Origin: Pyxidicoccus sp. MSG2
Lineage (GTDB): Bacteria; Myxococcota; Myxococcia; Myxococcales; Myxococcaceae
Assembly: GCF_026626705.1 (NCBI RefSeq)
Contig: NZ_JAPNKC010000001.1
Coordinates: forward strand, 7,644,001 to 7,708,000
Direction: 5' to 3'
Length of the DNA stretch: 64,000 bases
The notes beneath the pieces are model-generated. The model searched no databases. It was not told the DNA's origin and saw only the letters and a list, made by a program, of their open reading frames with translations. Positions 7,705-16,674 of this stretch are shown piece after piece; the first letter of the stretch is position 1, and every line of letters begins with the position of its first letter. A program made the position numbers and the translations under genes.

Positions 7705-10446
7705 ATGCATCGTGTCCTGAGCCTGCTGCTCGTCCTGGCCTCGCTCTGTCTTGCCCTCCCCGCGCACGCGCGCGACTGGTTCGTCCGAGCTGGCTCCACC
7801 GGGGGGGACGGCTCACGCGAGAAGCCCTTCGCCGACCCCTGGATGGCGCTCGAGCGCGTCGAGGCGAACGACAAGGTGCACGTCGCCGCCGGGAAGTATT
7901 TCGGCAAGCTCGAGAAGGGGAACTGGGAGCTCCAGTTCCCTGGCGTCGAATTGCTCGGCGGCTACGACGCCGGCTTCCGGGAGCGCAACCCCTGGAAGAA
8001 CCTGACCGAGCTCACCTGGCGGAAGGGCTCCGCGAACCGGCCGGACATCTCGCTCGCGCGCGTCAGCACCAGCACGCAGCGCGACACCGCCGGCGCCACC
8101 ATCGACGGCTTCTTCATCGACATGCAGGAGTATTACGAATACGCGAGCGAGGGCGGGAACTTCGACCCGGGGGCGCTGATGCGCAACGGCGCGGTCGACC
8201 TCGCGAAGGGCGGAGTCCTCCGCAACTGCCTCATCGTCAACTCCATCAACGCGGTGCGGACGTCGCCGGGCGCGGTGGTCGAGAACAACGTCATCGTGAA
8301 CTCCATCTACGCGGCCGTGATTTCCAAGGGCGGCGGTGACCACGACCTGCCCGTCACGATTCGCAACAACACGATGGCCTTCATCTGGGCGACGAAGGCC
8401 ATCACCGAGGGCGGAACGGAGGGCTCCGGCATCGACGTGACGAACAAGGCCCTCGTCGAGAACAACCTCATCGTCCACTCCGACAACCACGGCGTCCAGG
8501 CGACGGTGCCCGCGAAGGTGACGCTCCAGGGCAACGCCTTCTGGCGCAACCTCTATTCGAATGTCTCCTTCTACTTCGAGGGCAAGAAGTCCTCGCTCGA
8601 CGACTCGGACATCGAAGAGGCCGAGGATGCCGGCTTCGCGAAGGCGGGCGGCAACGTCGCGGTCGACCCGAAGCTCCCGTTCGACTCGGCGTGGTACGAG
8701 AAGTTCACCCGCCGCTCCCTGCTCGGGAAGAAGTTCGACGCGAAGGCATGGGAGGAGACGCGGACGGGCGCGGGCCTCCCAGCGACGGGCGAACGGATTG
8801 AACTCTTCGCGCCGGCCTACCCGCCGCAGGCCGTCTCCGCGCTCGTCACACCGAAGAACCCCTCGCTGAAGCAGGGCGCGCGCGTGAGGGCGCTGCCGGT
8901 GAGCTTCTCGGCGGTCACCGCGGCGACGCCGTCGAAGGCCTACACCAAGGTGACCCTCAGCGCCCTCGCCGCGAACCCGAAGGGCTACGACGGCAAGGAC
9001 ATCGAGATGGTCGTCGGCTTCCAGGGCGTTTCCAACCCGGACAACGGGCCCCCGGGGACCTCGCGCGACACGCACAAGGCCGTCCACCTCGTCGATGCGA
9101 AGAATGAGACCCGCTCCGTTGGCTTCTTCAAGAAGGGCACCTCGGTGGAGCGCGGCATCGACGCCATTCCCAACTACGGCTCGGGCCCGCCGCGCGACCT
9201 CTTCGTCGTGCGCGGCACCGCGCACGGCAAGGAGAATGGCTACCCGAAGCACGCCATCACCATCGACGCGCTCGAGCCGTTCGAGCAGGCAGAGGTCGCG
9301 TCCGAGCGTCCGAAGGGGCGCGACTGGTTCGTGCGCGCGGGCGAGAGCGGGGGCGACGGCTCGCGCGAGAAGCCGTTCAGAGACCCGTTCCAGGCCATCG
9401 AGCGGGCGGGGAAGGGCGACCGCATCCTCGTGGCCGAGGGCGAGTACGGCGGCAAGCTGAAGAGCGGGAAGTGGATTGTGGACGGGAAGCAGTACCTCGC
9501 GCTGCTCGGCGGCTGGGACCGCGACTTCAGCAAGCGCGACCCCTGGAACACGCCGAGCCTCCTCGCCTGGCCGTCGGACTCCAAGACGTCGCCGCAGGGC
9601 TACCTCTTCGAGGGGAACGGCGACCACACCGGGCTCATCATCGACGGCTTCGTCTTCGACCGGCGCACGCTGAACCGCTACGACGCGGACGGCTTCATCG
9701 ACCTGAACACCTCACCGGACAACGAGCACCTCTGGATATCGTCCCCGGAGACGGTGGTCCGCAACTGCACGTTCATCAACGGCGCGGGCGCGGCGGTCCG
9801 GATGAGCAACCTGGTCACCTTCGAGAACAACATCGTGGCCAACATGTTCAGCGAGGCCATCCGTGTCACCGGCGGCTTCGGCACTCGGCCGGCCCAGGTG
9901 CGCAACAACACCATCCTCTTCGTCTGGAACCGGAACCGTCCGCATGACGGCTCCAGCTCCACGGGCAGCGGCGTCTCCCTGAGCGGAAACGCCCCCGCGG
10001 TGCTGGAGGGCAATGTGTTCCAGTACGTGGACAACTTCGCGGTCAGGTCGACCTCCAACCTGAGCGAGGTCGTACTCACGAACAACGCGTTCTTCCGCAA
10101 CTGGGCGACGTTCCGCTCCACGCTGGGCACGCCGCCGCCGACGGTGGACGAGAAGTCGATGCACCTGCTGGCCGACCTGCCCTTCAAGAAGGCCGAGGGG
10201 AACGTCGTCATGGACGGAGGGTTCGACGTCGAGCCCGCCGTCTACGCGAGCTGGTTCGCGCGCACCTCGCAGGAGACGAGCCGCTTCACCGCCGAGGAGT
10301 GGAGCCAGATTGCGCCGAAGGCGGGCGGCGAGCCGGCGAAGCCGGGCATGGGCAGGGCGCTCGATTGGAAGGCGGCCGCGAAGCTGTTCCCGAAGAACGC
10401 CCAGGTGAAGGGCGCGCGTCCGCGGAAACTGGAGAAGGGGGAATGA
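7705..10446 (+). CDS. Secreted parallel beta-helix protein, internally duplicated
   Basis: The ATG follows an AGAGGAG ribosome binding site and starts a Sec signal peptide (about 22 residues, cleavage after AHA). The mature protein begins RDWFVRAG and the same block recurs about 530 residues later, so the chain consists of two homologous halves. Each half has RDWFVRAGxxGGDGSREKPF, a GGxD near an inner strand turn, then stacked right-handed beta-helix strands with NN ladders (ENNVIVNS, RNNTMAF, ENNLIVHS in half 1; ENNIVANM, RNNTILF, TNNAFFRN in half 2). Between them lies a nucleic-acid-binding-like beta region. Such helices bind or cleave polysaccharides, but no catalytic triad could be assigned. 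The last codons overlap the next gene (ATGA), indicating translational coupling. Confidence 0.88.
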   Translation: MHRVLSLLLVLASLCLALPAHARDWFVRAGSTGGDGSREKPFADPWMALERVEANDKVHVAAGKYFGKLEKGNWELQFPGVELLGGYDAGFRERNPWKNLTELTWRKGSANRPDISLARVSTSTQRDTAGATIDGFFIDMQEYYEYASEGGNFDPGALMRNGAVDLAKGGVLRNCLIVNSINAVRTSPGAVVENNVIVNSIYAAVISKGGGDHDLPVTIRNNTMAFIWATKAITEGGTEGSGIDVTNKALVENNLIVHSDNHGVQATVPAKVTLQGNAFWRNLYSNVSFYFEGKKSSLDDSDIEEAEDAGFAKAGGNVAVDPKLPFDSAWYEKFTRRSLLGKKFDAKAWEETRTGAGLPATGERIELFAPAYPPQAVSALVTPKNPSLKQGARVRALPVSFSAVTAATPSKAYTKVTLSALAANPKGYDGKDIEMVVGFQGVSNPDNGPPGTSRDTHKAVHLVDAKNETRSVGFFKKGTSVERGIDAIPNYGSGPPRDLFVVRGTAHGKENGYPKHAITIDALEPFEQAEVASERPKGRDWFVRAGESGGDGSREKPFRDPFQAIERAGKGDRILVAEGEYGGKLKSGKWIVDGKQYLALLGGWDRDFSKRDPWNTPSLLAWPSDSKTSPQGYLFEGNGDHTGLIIDGFVFDRRTLNRYDADGFIDLNTSPDNEHLWISSPETVVRNCTFINGAGAAVRMSNLVTFENNIVANMFSEAIRVTGGFGTRPAQVRNNTILFVWNRNRPHDGSSSTGSGVSLSGNAPAVLEGNVFQYVDNFAVRSTSNLSEVVLTNNAFFRNWATFRSTLGTPPPTVDEKSMHLLADLPFKKAEGNVVMDGGFDVEPAVYASWFARTSQETSRFTAEEWSQIAPKAGGEPAKPGMGRALDWKAAAKLFPKNAQVKGARPRKLEKGE

Positions 10447-12569
10447 AGATGAAGAACAGACTGACCTTGGGGCTGCTCGCGCTCCTCTTCGCCGCGCCCG
10501 CGAGCGCGGACGAGATTGACGACCGGGTGCGCGCGATTGACGACAACCTCTCTCGCATCAAGGACAAGCTCGACGGCATCGTCTCGGACTCGAGCTCCAG
10601 CGACATCGACTCCGCGCTCGACTACCTGAACACCGTCAAGAGCGAGGTGGACCGGCTCAAGTCGCTGGACCCGCAGAGCGACCCGGGCAAGGCGATGGCC
10701 TACTACTACCCGGACTACATCTCGAAGTTCCGGGAGTCGGCGCAGTACCTGAAGCGGATGAAGGACGCCCAGGTGAAGGCCGACGAGTCGCGCCTGCACG
10801 AGCGCTGCTACGAGGCCGACCGGAACCTGAAGTCCTTCATGCAGAACTTCATCGAGAAGAAGGACCCCAACGGCGTCTCGAAGATTTCGGACGAGGCCGA
10901 GAAGGTCGGACGCCAGTACTCCGACGAGTACAAGCGCCTGCAGGAGGTCCACAGCGACATGGACCGCGCACGCGGGTACGCGAGGTACTTCTCGGAGTCC
11001 CATGGCCGCTGGTCGGACGTGAAGGGCGAGCTCCACGACGGGGTGAGCGACATCTGGGACCGCTGGACGCGGCGGATGGAGGAGACGAAGTCGAAGTGTC
11101 AGGAGCTCGCGAAGGGCCGCGACTCCGACGCCGTGAAGGACGCGCTCGCGAAGCTCGGCGACAACAACCGGGTGCGCAAGGAGCTGACGGAGAAGCTCAA
11201 CCAGCTCCTGGACCAGACGGGCTCCTACCTCTCGGGCGCCGGCGCACGCACGGGCACCTCGGAGATTGACTATGCGCTCGGCTACAGCAACGACATTGCG
11301 TCGCAGCTCGAGCAGCTCCGGAACGCGCGCGGCGAGGATGACGTCGCGAAGCGGATGACCGACGTCTGGCCGGACAAGAACAAGGAGTTCCGCCGCTCGC
11401 TCGAGCTCGTGAAGCAGGTGAAGCCGCAGCAGTTCTCGTTCGACGCGCTCTCCACGACGTGCAAGGCGAACGAAGACCAGCTCATGGGCACGGCGAAGAA
11501 CTACCTCGGCAACCTCGACGAGGCCGACACGGGCGTCAAGGTCCTCACCGAGCAGGCCGAGAAGCTCGCCACCGAGACGCGCCAGCAGCTCGACGCCGCA
11601 GAGAAGCGGCTCGGCGAGCAGGACCGGCTCCTCGAGGAGGCGAAGCGCTTCTCGTTCGACGAGGGCCGCTGGCGGACGGTCCGCGACCGCCTCCACGAGA
11701 CGGCCACCGCCATGCAGCGGCACATGAAGGGCAAGCTCGACGAGGGGAAGGCCGCGTGCGGCAAGCTCACCCAGGGCGTCAACCACCCCGACGTCGCGAG
11801 CGCGCTCAAGACGATGAAGGACCGCGACCTGCTCGTGAAGGCGACCCTCGAGCGCGTCGCCCAGGACTACGAGGCGTGGAAGAAGGAGCGCCGGGGGCTG
11901 AAGCCCGGCGGAAGGTTCCGTCAGGAGAGCGCCGACAAGCTCCTCCAGGCGTTCTGCGACCAGGACGAGTTCCAGATTGCCGACCGCGTGCAGCGCGTCG
12001 CCGACGAGGTGGCGAGCGTGATGGGGAACCTCCAGCGTCAGTACATCGACCGCATCAATCAGTTGCTCGCCGAGCTGAAGAAGGTCGAGTCGACGAAGAA
12101 CCCGACGCTCAAGGCCGAGCTGAACCGCCAGTCGCGCAACATGACCGCAGCCAGGAAGCGTCTCGAGGAGGCGGGGAACCTCGGCATCCTTCGTGGCAGG
12201 AACAACCCGAAGATCAACATGTACCTGGAGAACGGGAACAAGAAGCACCTCGCGCTCCAGACCGGCTGCACGGCGATGGAGTACGAGATTCCGGGAGGCC
12301 GCATCGACTGCGTGAATGTCTCGGACGGCTCCTGCGAGGTCATCGAAATCAAGCCGAACAGCCCCACCGGGCGCTCCGCGGGCGAGGAGCAGATCTCCAA
12401 GCGGAAGACCGTCCTCGAGGAGCTGCACCGGAACAACCAGCTCAAGGCGCTGCTGCAACGCTGCGTGAAGGACGGCAGCCTGAACATCCGGTACCAGGTG
12501 AAGTACTACGAGTACTGCCCGGTGGGCATCGACAACATCGACGTCCTCACCGAGGACGCGGACGAGTAG
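10443..12569 (+). CDS. Secreted coiled-coil protein with PD-(D/E)xK-like C-terminus
   Basis: Starts inside the stop of the beta-helix gene (ATGA overlap) behind a GGAGAAGGGGA ribosome binding site. A signal peptide of about 21 residues ends in ASA. Residues 25-590 are highly charged and helical, with regularly spaced single Cys residues (ERC, SKC, TTC, AAC, AFC), suggesting repeated helical bundles of about 90-100 residues. The C-terminal about 120 residues change character: a strand-rich segment contains D622, then after 12 residues VIEIKP with E635-x-K637, followed by a Gln (EEQ) in a helix. That order (D, ExK, Q) is the PD-(D/E)xK nuclease signature. Nuclease function is inference. It could instead be a structural partner of the beta-helix protein; the coupling implies they work together outside the cell. 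Confidence 0.8.
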   Translation: MKMKNRLTLGLLALLFAAPASADEIDDRVRAIDDNLSRIKDKLDGIVSDSSSSDIDSALDYLNTVKSEVDRLKSLDPQSDPGKAMAYYYPDYISKFRESAQYLKRMKDAQVKADESRLHERCYEADRNLKSFMQNFIEKKDPNGVSKISDEAEKVGRQYSDEYKRLQEVHSDMDRARGYARYFSESHGRWSDVKGELHDGVSDIWDRWTRRMEETKSKCQELAKGRDSDAVKDALAKLGDNNRVRKELTEKLNQLLDQTGSYLSGAGARTGTSEIDYALGYSNDIASQLEQLRNARGEDDVAKRMTDVWPDKNKEFRRSLELVKQVKPQQFSFDALSTTCKANEDQLMGTAKNYLGNLDEADTGVKVLTEQAEKLATETRQQLDAAEKRLGEQDRLLEEAKRFSFDEGRWRTVRDRLHETATAMQRHMKGKLDEGKAACGKLTQGVNHPDVASALKTMKDRDLLVKATLERVAQDYEAWKKERRGLKPGGRFRQESADKLLQAFCDQDEFQIADRVQRVADEVASVMGNLQRQYIDRINQLLAELKKVESTKNPTLKAELNRQSRNMTAARKRLEEAGNLGILRGRNNPKINMYLENGNKKHLALQTGCTAMEYEIPGGRIDCVNVSDGSCEVIEIKPNSPTGRSAGEEQISKRKTVLEELHRNNQLKALLQRCVKDGSLNIRYQVKYYEYCPVGIDNIDVLTEDADE

Positions 12570-12598
12570 TCCGCGGCCGCTCCATCCTGTCGGACCGT

Positions 12599-12624
12599 CC
12601 GGGGCCTGTCAGCCGAGGCCCCGG
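12599..12624. terminator. Hairpin between convergent genes
   Basis: A 9-bp perfect stem (CCGGGGCCT / AGGCCCCGG) with an 8-nt loop lies between the end of the coiled-coil gene and the end of the convergent VOC gene. There is no T-tract, which is common for high-GC terminators. It would serve both strands. Confidence 0.5.
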
Positions 12625-12646
12625 GCGGGCTTGTGGAGAAGGTGGT

Positions 12647-13027
12647 TCAGGCCGTGTTCGGGAAGTGCGGGTTCTGGATGATGCCGAACAGGTTGCCGAA
12701 GGGGTCCTTCACGATGGCCACGCGGATGCCACTGCCCACGTCCCGGACGGGGCTGAAGGGCGCCGCGCCCAGCTCCAGAAGGCGGTCCCAGGTCCGGGCC
12801 GCATCCTCCACACCCCAGTAGGTCGTCACGCCCGCCGCGCCCGCGGGAACTTCCGAGGTGTCGGGGTCCAGCCCCAGCTCGAAGCCGCCGACGTTGAAGC
12901 CGACGTAGTAGGGCTCGTCGAAGTACGGACGCGTCTCCAGCACGGCGCTGTACCAGTCCCTGGCCTTCTGGAGGTCCGTGACGGGGTAGATGGCGGTGCG
13001 CAGGCCAAGAAGGGGCTTGGGGCTCAT
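12647..13027 (-). CDS. VOC family protein (glyoxalase/bleomycin-resistance fold)
   Basis: The start at 13027 is set by GGAGG about 8 nt upstream; the frame stays open much further but that extension has no coding character. The 126-residue product is a single VOC module: a beta-alpha-beta-beta-beta repeat beginning with LRTAIYPVTDLQKARDWYS, a GFELGLDP strand, WGVEDAARTWDRL, and a closing VAIVKDPFGNLFGIIQNP strand typical of the family. A conserved metal-ligand Glu near the C-terminus is not obvious (Gln/Asn instead), so it may be a binding protein rather than a lyase. Members of this family include glyoxalases, dioxygenases and antibiotic-binding proteins; the substrate cannot be told from sequence. 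Confidence 0.85.
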   Translation of the reverse strand: MSPKPLLGLRTAIYPVTDLQKARDWYSAVLETRPYFDEPYYVGFNVGGFELGLDPDTSEVPAGAAGVTTYWGVEDAARTWDRLLELGAAPFSPVRDVGSGIRVAIVKDPFGNLFGIIQNPHFPNTA

Positions 13028-13131
13028 TGCGTGCAACCTCCGGGACAGTCCGCGCGGGCGGTGCCGGCACTGTGCCACAGGCTTCCCGTCACGGTGCGGA
13101 ACGGATTCACGTGAGTGTGCTCTCAATGGCG

Positions 13132-13989
13132 CTACGTCGTCGCGACCAGCAACTCCTCCGAGTTGTTGGGCGGGCGAAGACCGTCGGCTCGACCCGCGAA
13201 GTAGCGCTCGGCGAGAGCCGCCGCCGACACGTGCTTCACGTCTCGGAAGCCGGCTTCGCGAGCCAGCGCGAGCATCTCCTCCGGCGTGAAGAAGCTGATG
13301 AACGGCGTGCCGTTCGCTCGCGCGCCCCGCGCCGCTGCCTCGATTCCGGGTCGCACGTCCGGGTCCGCGAGCTCGAGCGGCAGCATGAACGACATGACGA
13401 GTGAGGAGCCCGGTGCGAGTGCCGCGATCTGGCGCAGCGTGGCGGCAATGGCGTCCTTCGTGAGGTACATGCTGACGCCCGTGGAGGCAACGAGCGTCGG
13501 CTGCTTCGCGTCGAAGCCCGCCGCTTCCAGCCGCTCCAACCACGCATCACCGTGCTCGAAGTCGACCGGCACGAGCCGAAGGAACGACGGGACACCGAAA
13601 CCCAGGTCGACGAGACGCTGGTGCTTCCACTTCTGGGGAACCGGCTGGTCGACCTCGAACACACGGAGGCGGGAGGCGAGCTCCGGCCGACGCTGAGCGA
13701 AGGTGTCGAGGCCCGCTCCGAGGATGACGTACTGCACGACCCCGCGAGCGGCTTGCTCCTCGAGGAGATCTTCAACGAAGCGCGCGCGCGCCAGGATGGA
13801 GGCGCGGAAGGGCCGCGTGAAAGGGCTCATGTCCGGTCGCTTCTGCCAATCGGCGTCCGGCGCCACGAGGGCGAGGCCGATCGTGTCTTCGAACACGTGC
13901 GGCGCGGGGTCGGTCAGCACGTGGAGCGCGCGCCACAGCGCGACGCGGACAGCGGTGTTCTCGGGGACGAGGGGCGACGCGTCAGCCAT
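13132..13989 (-). CDS. Class I SAM-dependent methyltransferase, TIGR00027/LCMT-like
   Basis: The start at 13989 follows GAAGGAGC. The 285-residue product has the order of the leucine-carboxyl-methyltransferase-like family: an N-terminal helical cap (NTAVRVALWRALH), RARFVEDLL, the SAM-binding VVQYVILGAGLDTFAQR (GAGLD replaces the classical GxGxG), the acidic RVFEVDQP strand whose Asp/Glu bind ribose, the P-Q-KW segment, and VASTGVSMYLT. Family members methylate carboxylates or hydroxyls of small molecules and natural products. The substrate is unknown here, and the gene stands alone with no pathway neighbours. Confidence 0.88.
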   Translation of the reverse strand: MADASPLVPENTAVRVALWRALHVLTDPAPHVFEDTIGLALVAPDADWQKRPDMSPFTRPFRASILARARFVEDLLEEQAARGVVQYVILGAGLDTFAQRRPELASRLRVFEVDQPVPQKWKHQRLVDLGFGVPSFLRLVPVDFEHGDAWLERLEAAGFDAKQPTLVASTGVSMYLTKDAIAATLRQIAALAPGSSLVMSFMLPLELADPDVRPGIEAAARGARANGTPFISFFTPEEMLALAREAGFRDVKHVSAAALAERYFAGRADGLRPPNNSEELLVATT

Positions 13990-14041
13990 GATGATGCTCC
14001 TTCGAGAGCGGCCCCATGTTACGGCGGGAACGGCTTGCCCG

Positions 14042-14794
14042 TCAGCTCTTGCCGTAGCGTCGAATCGCCTCGTCGAAGTCAATGCGGCGCGCACGGAGCA
14101 GGCCGTCTTTCAGACGCTCCGCGCCGTCGATGTCGACATGGTCCATCTTCCAGTCGAAGCCGCGGTCTGGCACGAGGCCGACGACGATGAGGTCGAACGT
14201 GTACGCAGGCCCCCGCGTCGCCACCAGCCAGTGCACGTTGTCCCGCTGGTCCGAGATGCTGGAGAGGTCCCCCGGCTTCGAGACCCGGTCGATGCCAGGC
14301 CGGAGCACCAGGTGTTCGGACTGGTCCTCCACCCGCTCGAAGTGCCGCAAGTGGAACTCGCCCGCGAGCACCAGGTGCATCGAAGCCATGTTCTGGTGTC
14401 CGTGCGGCACGATGGCCCGTCCCTGCTGCATCCCGAAAATCTTCGTACCGAACCGCCGAGGCATTCCCTCTACCGGTGGGAAGGGCGCGCTCACCGCGTC
14501 CGCTCGATCATCCGGCAGCGAGATTCCCGGCCTCAGCGTGTCGAAGTCGATGGCCCGAAGCAGGTCGGGGAGCGGGACACGCGCGAAGAGCTCCTCCACC
14601 TGTCGCTGCCACTCCCGTGGCTCCAACTTCCGGCCCCGGACGTCCGCACACAGCTGGTACGTCCGGGCGGCCCAGGTCTGGACCTCCTTCCGCACCGGCC
14701 CGGCCAGGGCCTCCTGCGCCAGGAGGGTACGCACCAGGGCATGGCTGCCCAGCGCCCAGAGCAGGACCTCACGACGTGTGGAACCGTGGAACAT
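14042..14794 (-). CDS. Exported cupin-fold protein
   Basis: The start at 14794 follows GAGGAG; a longer frame upstream lacks an RBS. The N-terminus (STRREVLLWALGSHAL, then hydrophobic to LAQEALAG) resembles a Tat signal with twin arginines. The core is a single cupin: HGHQNMASMHLVLAGEFHLRHFER contains the HxH...H metal-ligand pattern, followed by a second strand block DNVHWLVATRGPAYTFD. About 250 residues in total. Cupins of this kind bind metal and may be dioxygenases, isomerases or sensors; which one cannot be judged. It lies 52 bp behind the methyltransferase start in the same direction, so co-transcription is possible. Confidence 0.75.
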   Translation of the reverse strand: MFHGSTRREVLLWALGSHALVRTLLAQEALAGPVRKEVQTWAARTYQLCADVRGRKLEPREWQRQVEELFARVPLPDLLRAIDFDTLRPGISLPDDRADAVSAPFPPVEGMPRRFGTKIFGMQQGRAIVPHGHQNMASMHLVLAGEFHLRHFERVEDQSEHLVLRPGIDRVSKPGDLSSISDQRDNVHWLVATRGPAYTFDLIVVGLVPDRGFDWKMDHVDIDGAERLKDGLLRARRIDFDEAIRRYGKS

Positions 14795-15038
14795 GGCTCT
14801 CCTCGCAGGCGTGGCGTACCGGGGGCACAAGTGTGCCGGGCGGCGCACCTGTCGCAAGTCCCGCGCCAGCCTCTGGATGAAGTTCCGCGGCGCCTGGAGC
14901 CCCTCACGTGTCGCTCTCTGGCGACACTCCGAGGGCTGTCAGCCGCAAGAGTGAGGCGGCGGGGCCACGGCTCTCTCCTTCTCCAGAATGTCTTCAGGCC
15001 TGGTCTTCCTCATGACGCCCCCGCCGCGTGCCGCCGGC

Positions 15039-16577
15039 CTATTCGCAGCCCCTGGCGTCGCGGTCGGGCACCCAGTTGCAGTCGAAGGTGTGCACCTCAC
15101 CGGCGGCGCGGCCGCGCCCGGGGCCCGAGCCGAGCATCGTGTTCCAGAAGCGCGAGAGCACCGCGTTGAGGGAGTTGGCCTCGCCGCTCGGGGGCGTGGT
15201 GCTGTAGAGCAGCGCCGCGTGCACGTTCGGCTCAATCGAGCCGTTGGCGCGCTGCACGACGGGGTCGCTCGGCGCATAGAGCCACTTCATGCGCGACGAC
15301 GTGTTCCTGCCGGTGATGCTCATCGCCCGGTTCATGGTCTCTACCCACCTGTCGCGGACGGCGAGCTCGGCCGGGGTGTTGGTCGCCGACAGGTACGGCA
15401 GGCCGGAGTTGGACATGTAGAGCTGGTCCTGCCGGTTCTGCCAGACGAGGGTGGGCAGGTCGAAGCCTCCCTCGGACTCCGGCGCGGTGATGATGTCGTA
15501 GAGCACGGGGCCGCTGATGCACTCGTGCGGCGGGTGCACGGGGTCTCCGGGAGTCCGCGCCGCCACGCAGGACGGCGTGAGCGAGGACCGCCACGTTGTC
15601 GTCAGCTGGCCGAAGGCTTCCAGACCCGAGCCGATGCCCAGCACGGGGTAGTCGGGCTCGTCCCAGTCGAGCGGGATGTAGCCGGCGCCGGGGAAGACGA
15701 GCAGCCGCCCCTGCTTCGCCGCCTTGGGGAGGCGCCGCACGACACGGTGGGTGTTGTTGAAGGCGCCGAAGCCGCCCGCCGAGCCTCCACGCCAGAGCAC
15801 GCGCAGCGGCTTGCTGTCGTCGAGGCCGTAGCGTTCCACCAGCACCGCGAGCATCGCCTCCACGTTGAGAGCGCCCATGTACCGCCAGTCCCGCTTCGTG
15901 CCCTTGTAGGTGATGTCGGGCGCGTCGAGGGCGGTGCCCGTCCACAGGTCGCTCGAGCAGTAGTGTCCGAGCACGTCGATGGCGCCGCTGAAGTCGTCGG
16001 GCTTCGCGGGGGCGCTCTCGCGCAGGGCGCGGTCGGCGGGCAGATTCACCGACGAGACGAGGTCGATGTCCCGGTTGCCGCAGCCTCCGTAGGGGCTGGT
16101 GCTGTCGAACGCGCAGAAGCCGCCGCCCTCCAGACGGAGGACCCACTGCGTGAGGGGGCTGCCGTCGGGCGGCGCGGGGGGAAAGGTGACCTCGAAGACG
16201 AACTCGTCGCCCAGGTTGCAGCGCGCTTCCGTCCAGCGGGTGTCGCGGAGCGCGGGGCGCACGGTCTCCGTCAGCCGCCGGGTGGGATTGCCGGCGCGAG
16301 TGCATGAGGAGACGTCGTAGCCATTGCCCGAGGCCCGGCAGGTGGCGGAGCCGCCGGCCCACACGGCCGCGAGGCCGGCGCAAGCGACGGAGGTGCCCGG
16401 GGTGCACACCGCCGCCTTCGCTTCGGGGAGGGCGACTCCGGCGTTCGATGTGCCCGTGGCGCCGCGTGGCGTGGGCGTGTCGGCCGTGGCGTCGGTGGAG
16501 TTCTTCAGGGGCGGTTCTCCCGCGCCGCAGGCGATGCAGGCGAGGAGGGCAGGGAGCAGGAACGGGAAGGAGCGCAT
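15039..16577 (-). CDS. Pectin-acetylesterase-family lipoprotein
   Basis: The 512-residue product starts with a lipoprotein signal (LPALLACIAC), then a Thr/Ala-rich linker and paired Cys residues. From about residue 110 it follows the pectin-acetylesterase/Notum family: QWVLRLEGGGFC forms the oxyanion-hole region, GGCGNRDIDLVSS follows, the nucleophile elbow is WRGGSAGGFGAF with S266, and the late region has FPGAGYIPLDWDEP and a His near LNAVLSRFWNTMLG. Family members deacetylate plant pectin; Notum removes palmitoleate from Wnt. A secreted carboxylesterase acting on plant polysaccharide or acylated substrates is likely. No other pectin gene is near. Confidence 0.85.
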   Translation of the reverse strand: MRSFPFLLPALLACIACGAGEPPLKNSTDATADTPTPRGATGTSNAGVALPEAKAAVCTPGTSVACAGLAAVWAGGSATCRASGNGYDVSSCTRAGNPTRRLTETVRPALRDTRWTEARCNLGDEFVFEVTFPPAPPDGSPLTQWVLRLEGGGFCAFDSTSPYGGCGNRDIDLVSSVNLPADRALRESAPAKPDDFSGAIDVLGHYCSSDLWTGTALDAPDITYKGTKRDWRYMGALNVEAMLAVLVERYGLDDSKPLRVLWRGGSAGGFGAFNNTHRVVRRLPKAAKQGRLLVFPGAGYIPLDWDEPDYPVLGIGSGLEAFGQLTTTWRSSLTPSCVAARTPGDPVHPPHECISGPVLYDIITAPESEGGFDLPTLVWQNRQDQLYMSNSGLPYLSATNTPAELAVRDRWVETMNRAMSITGRNTSSRMKWLYAPSDPVVQRANGSIEPNVHAALLYSTTPPSGEANSLNAVLSRFWNTMLGSGPGRGRAAGEVHTFDCNWVPDRDARGCE

Positions 16578-16674
16578 GCCCCGTCAACCCTCGCCTCGCC
16601 GTGAAGTTGCGGTGCGTTCGGCCCGATGGGCTGCTCAACCGATGCGCTTTCGCGGACGGCCGTGCAGCCCTGAC

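Noticed and set aside
4457..7816. 1,119-residue minus-strand frame opposite the kelch gene
   Set aside because: It mirrors the codon structure of the kelch/Ig gene, is Arg/Gly/His-rich without any domain, and would overlap a gene with clear repeats.
10242..12458. 738-residue minus-strand frame
   Set aside because: Complementary shadow of the coiled-coil gene; its sequence is a low-complexity Leu/Val/Arg/His mixture with no motif.
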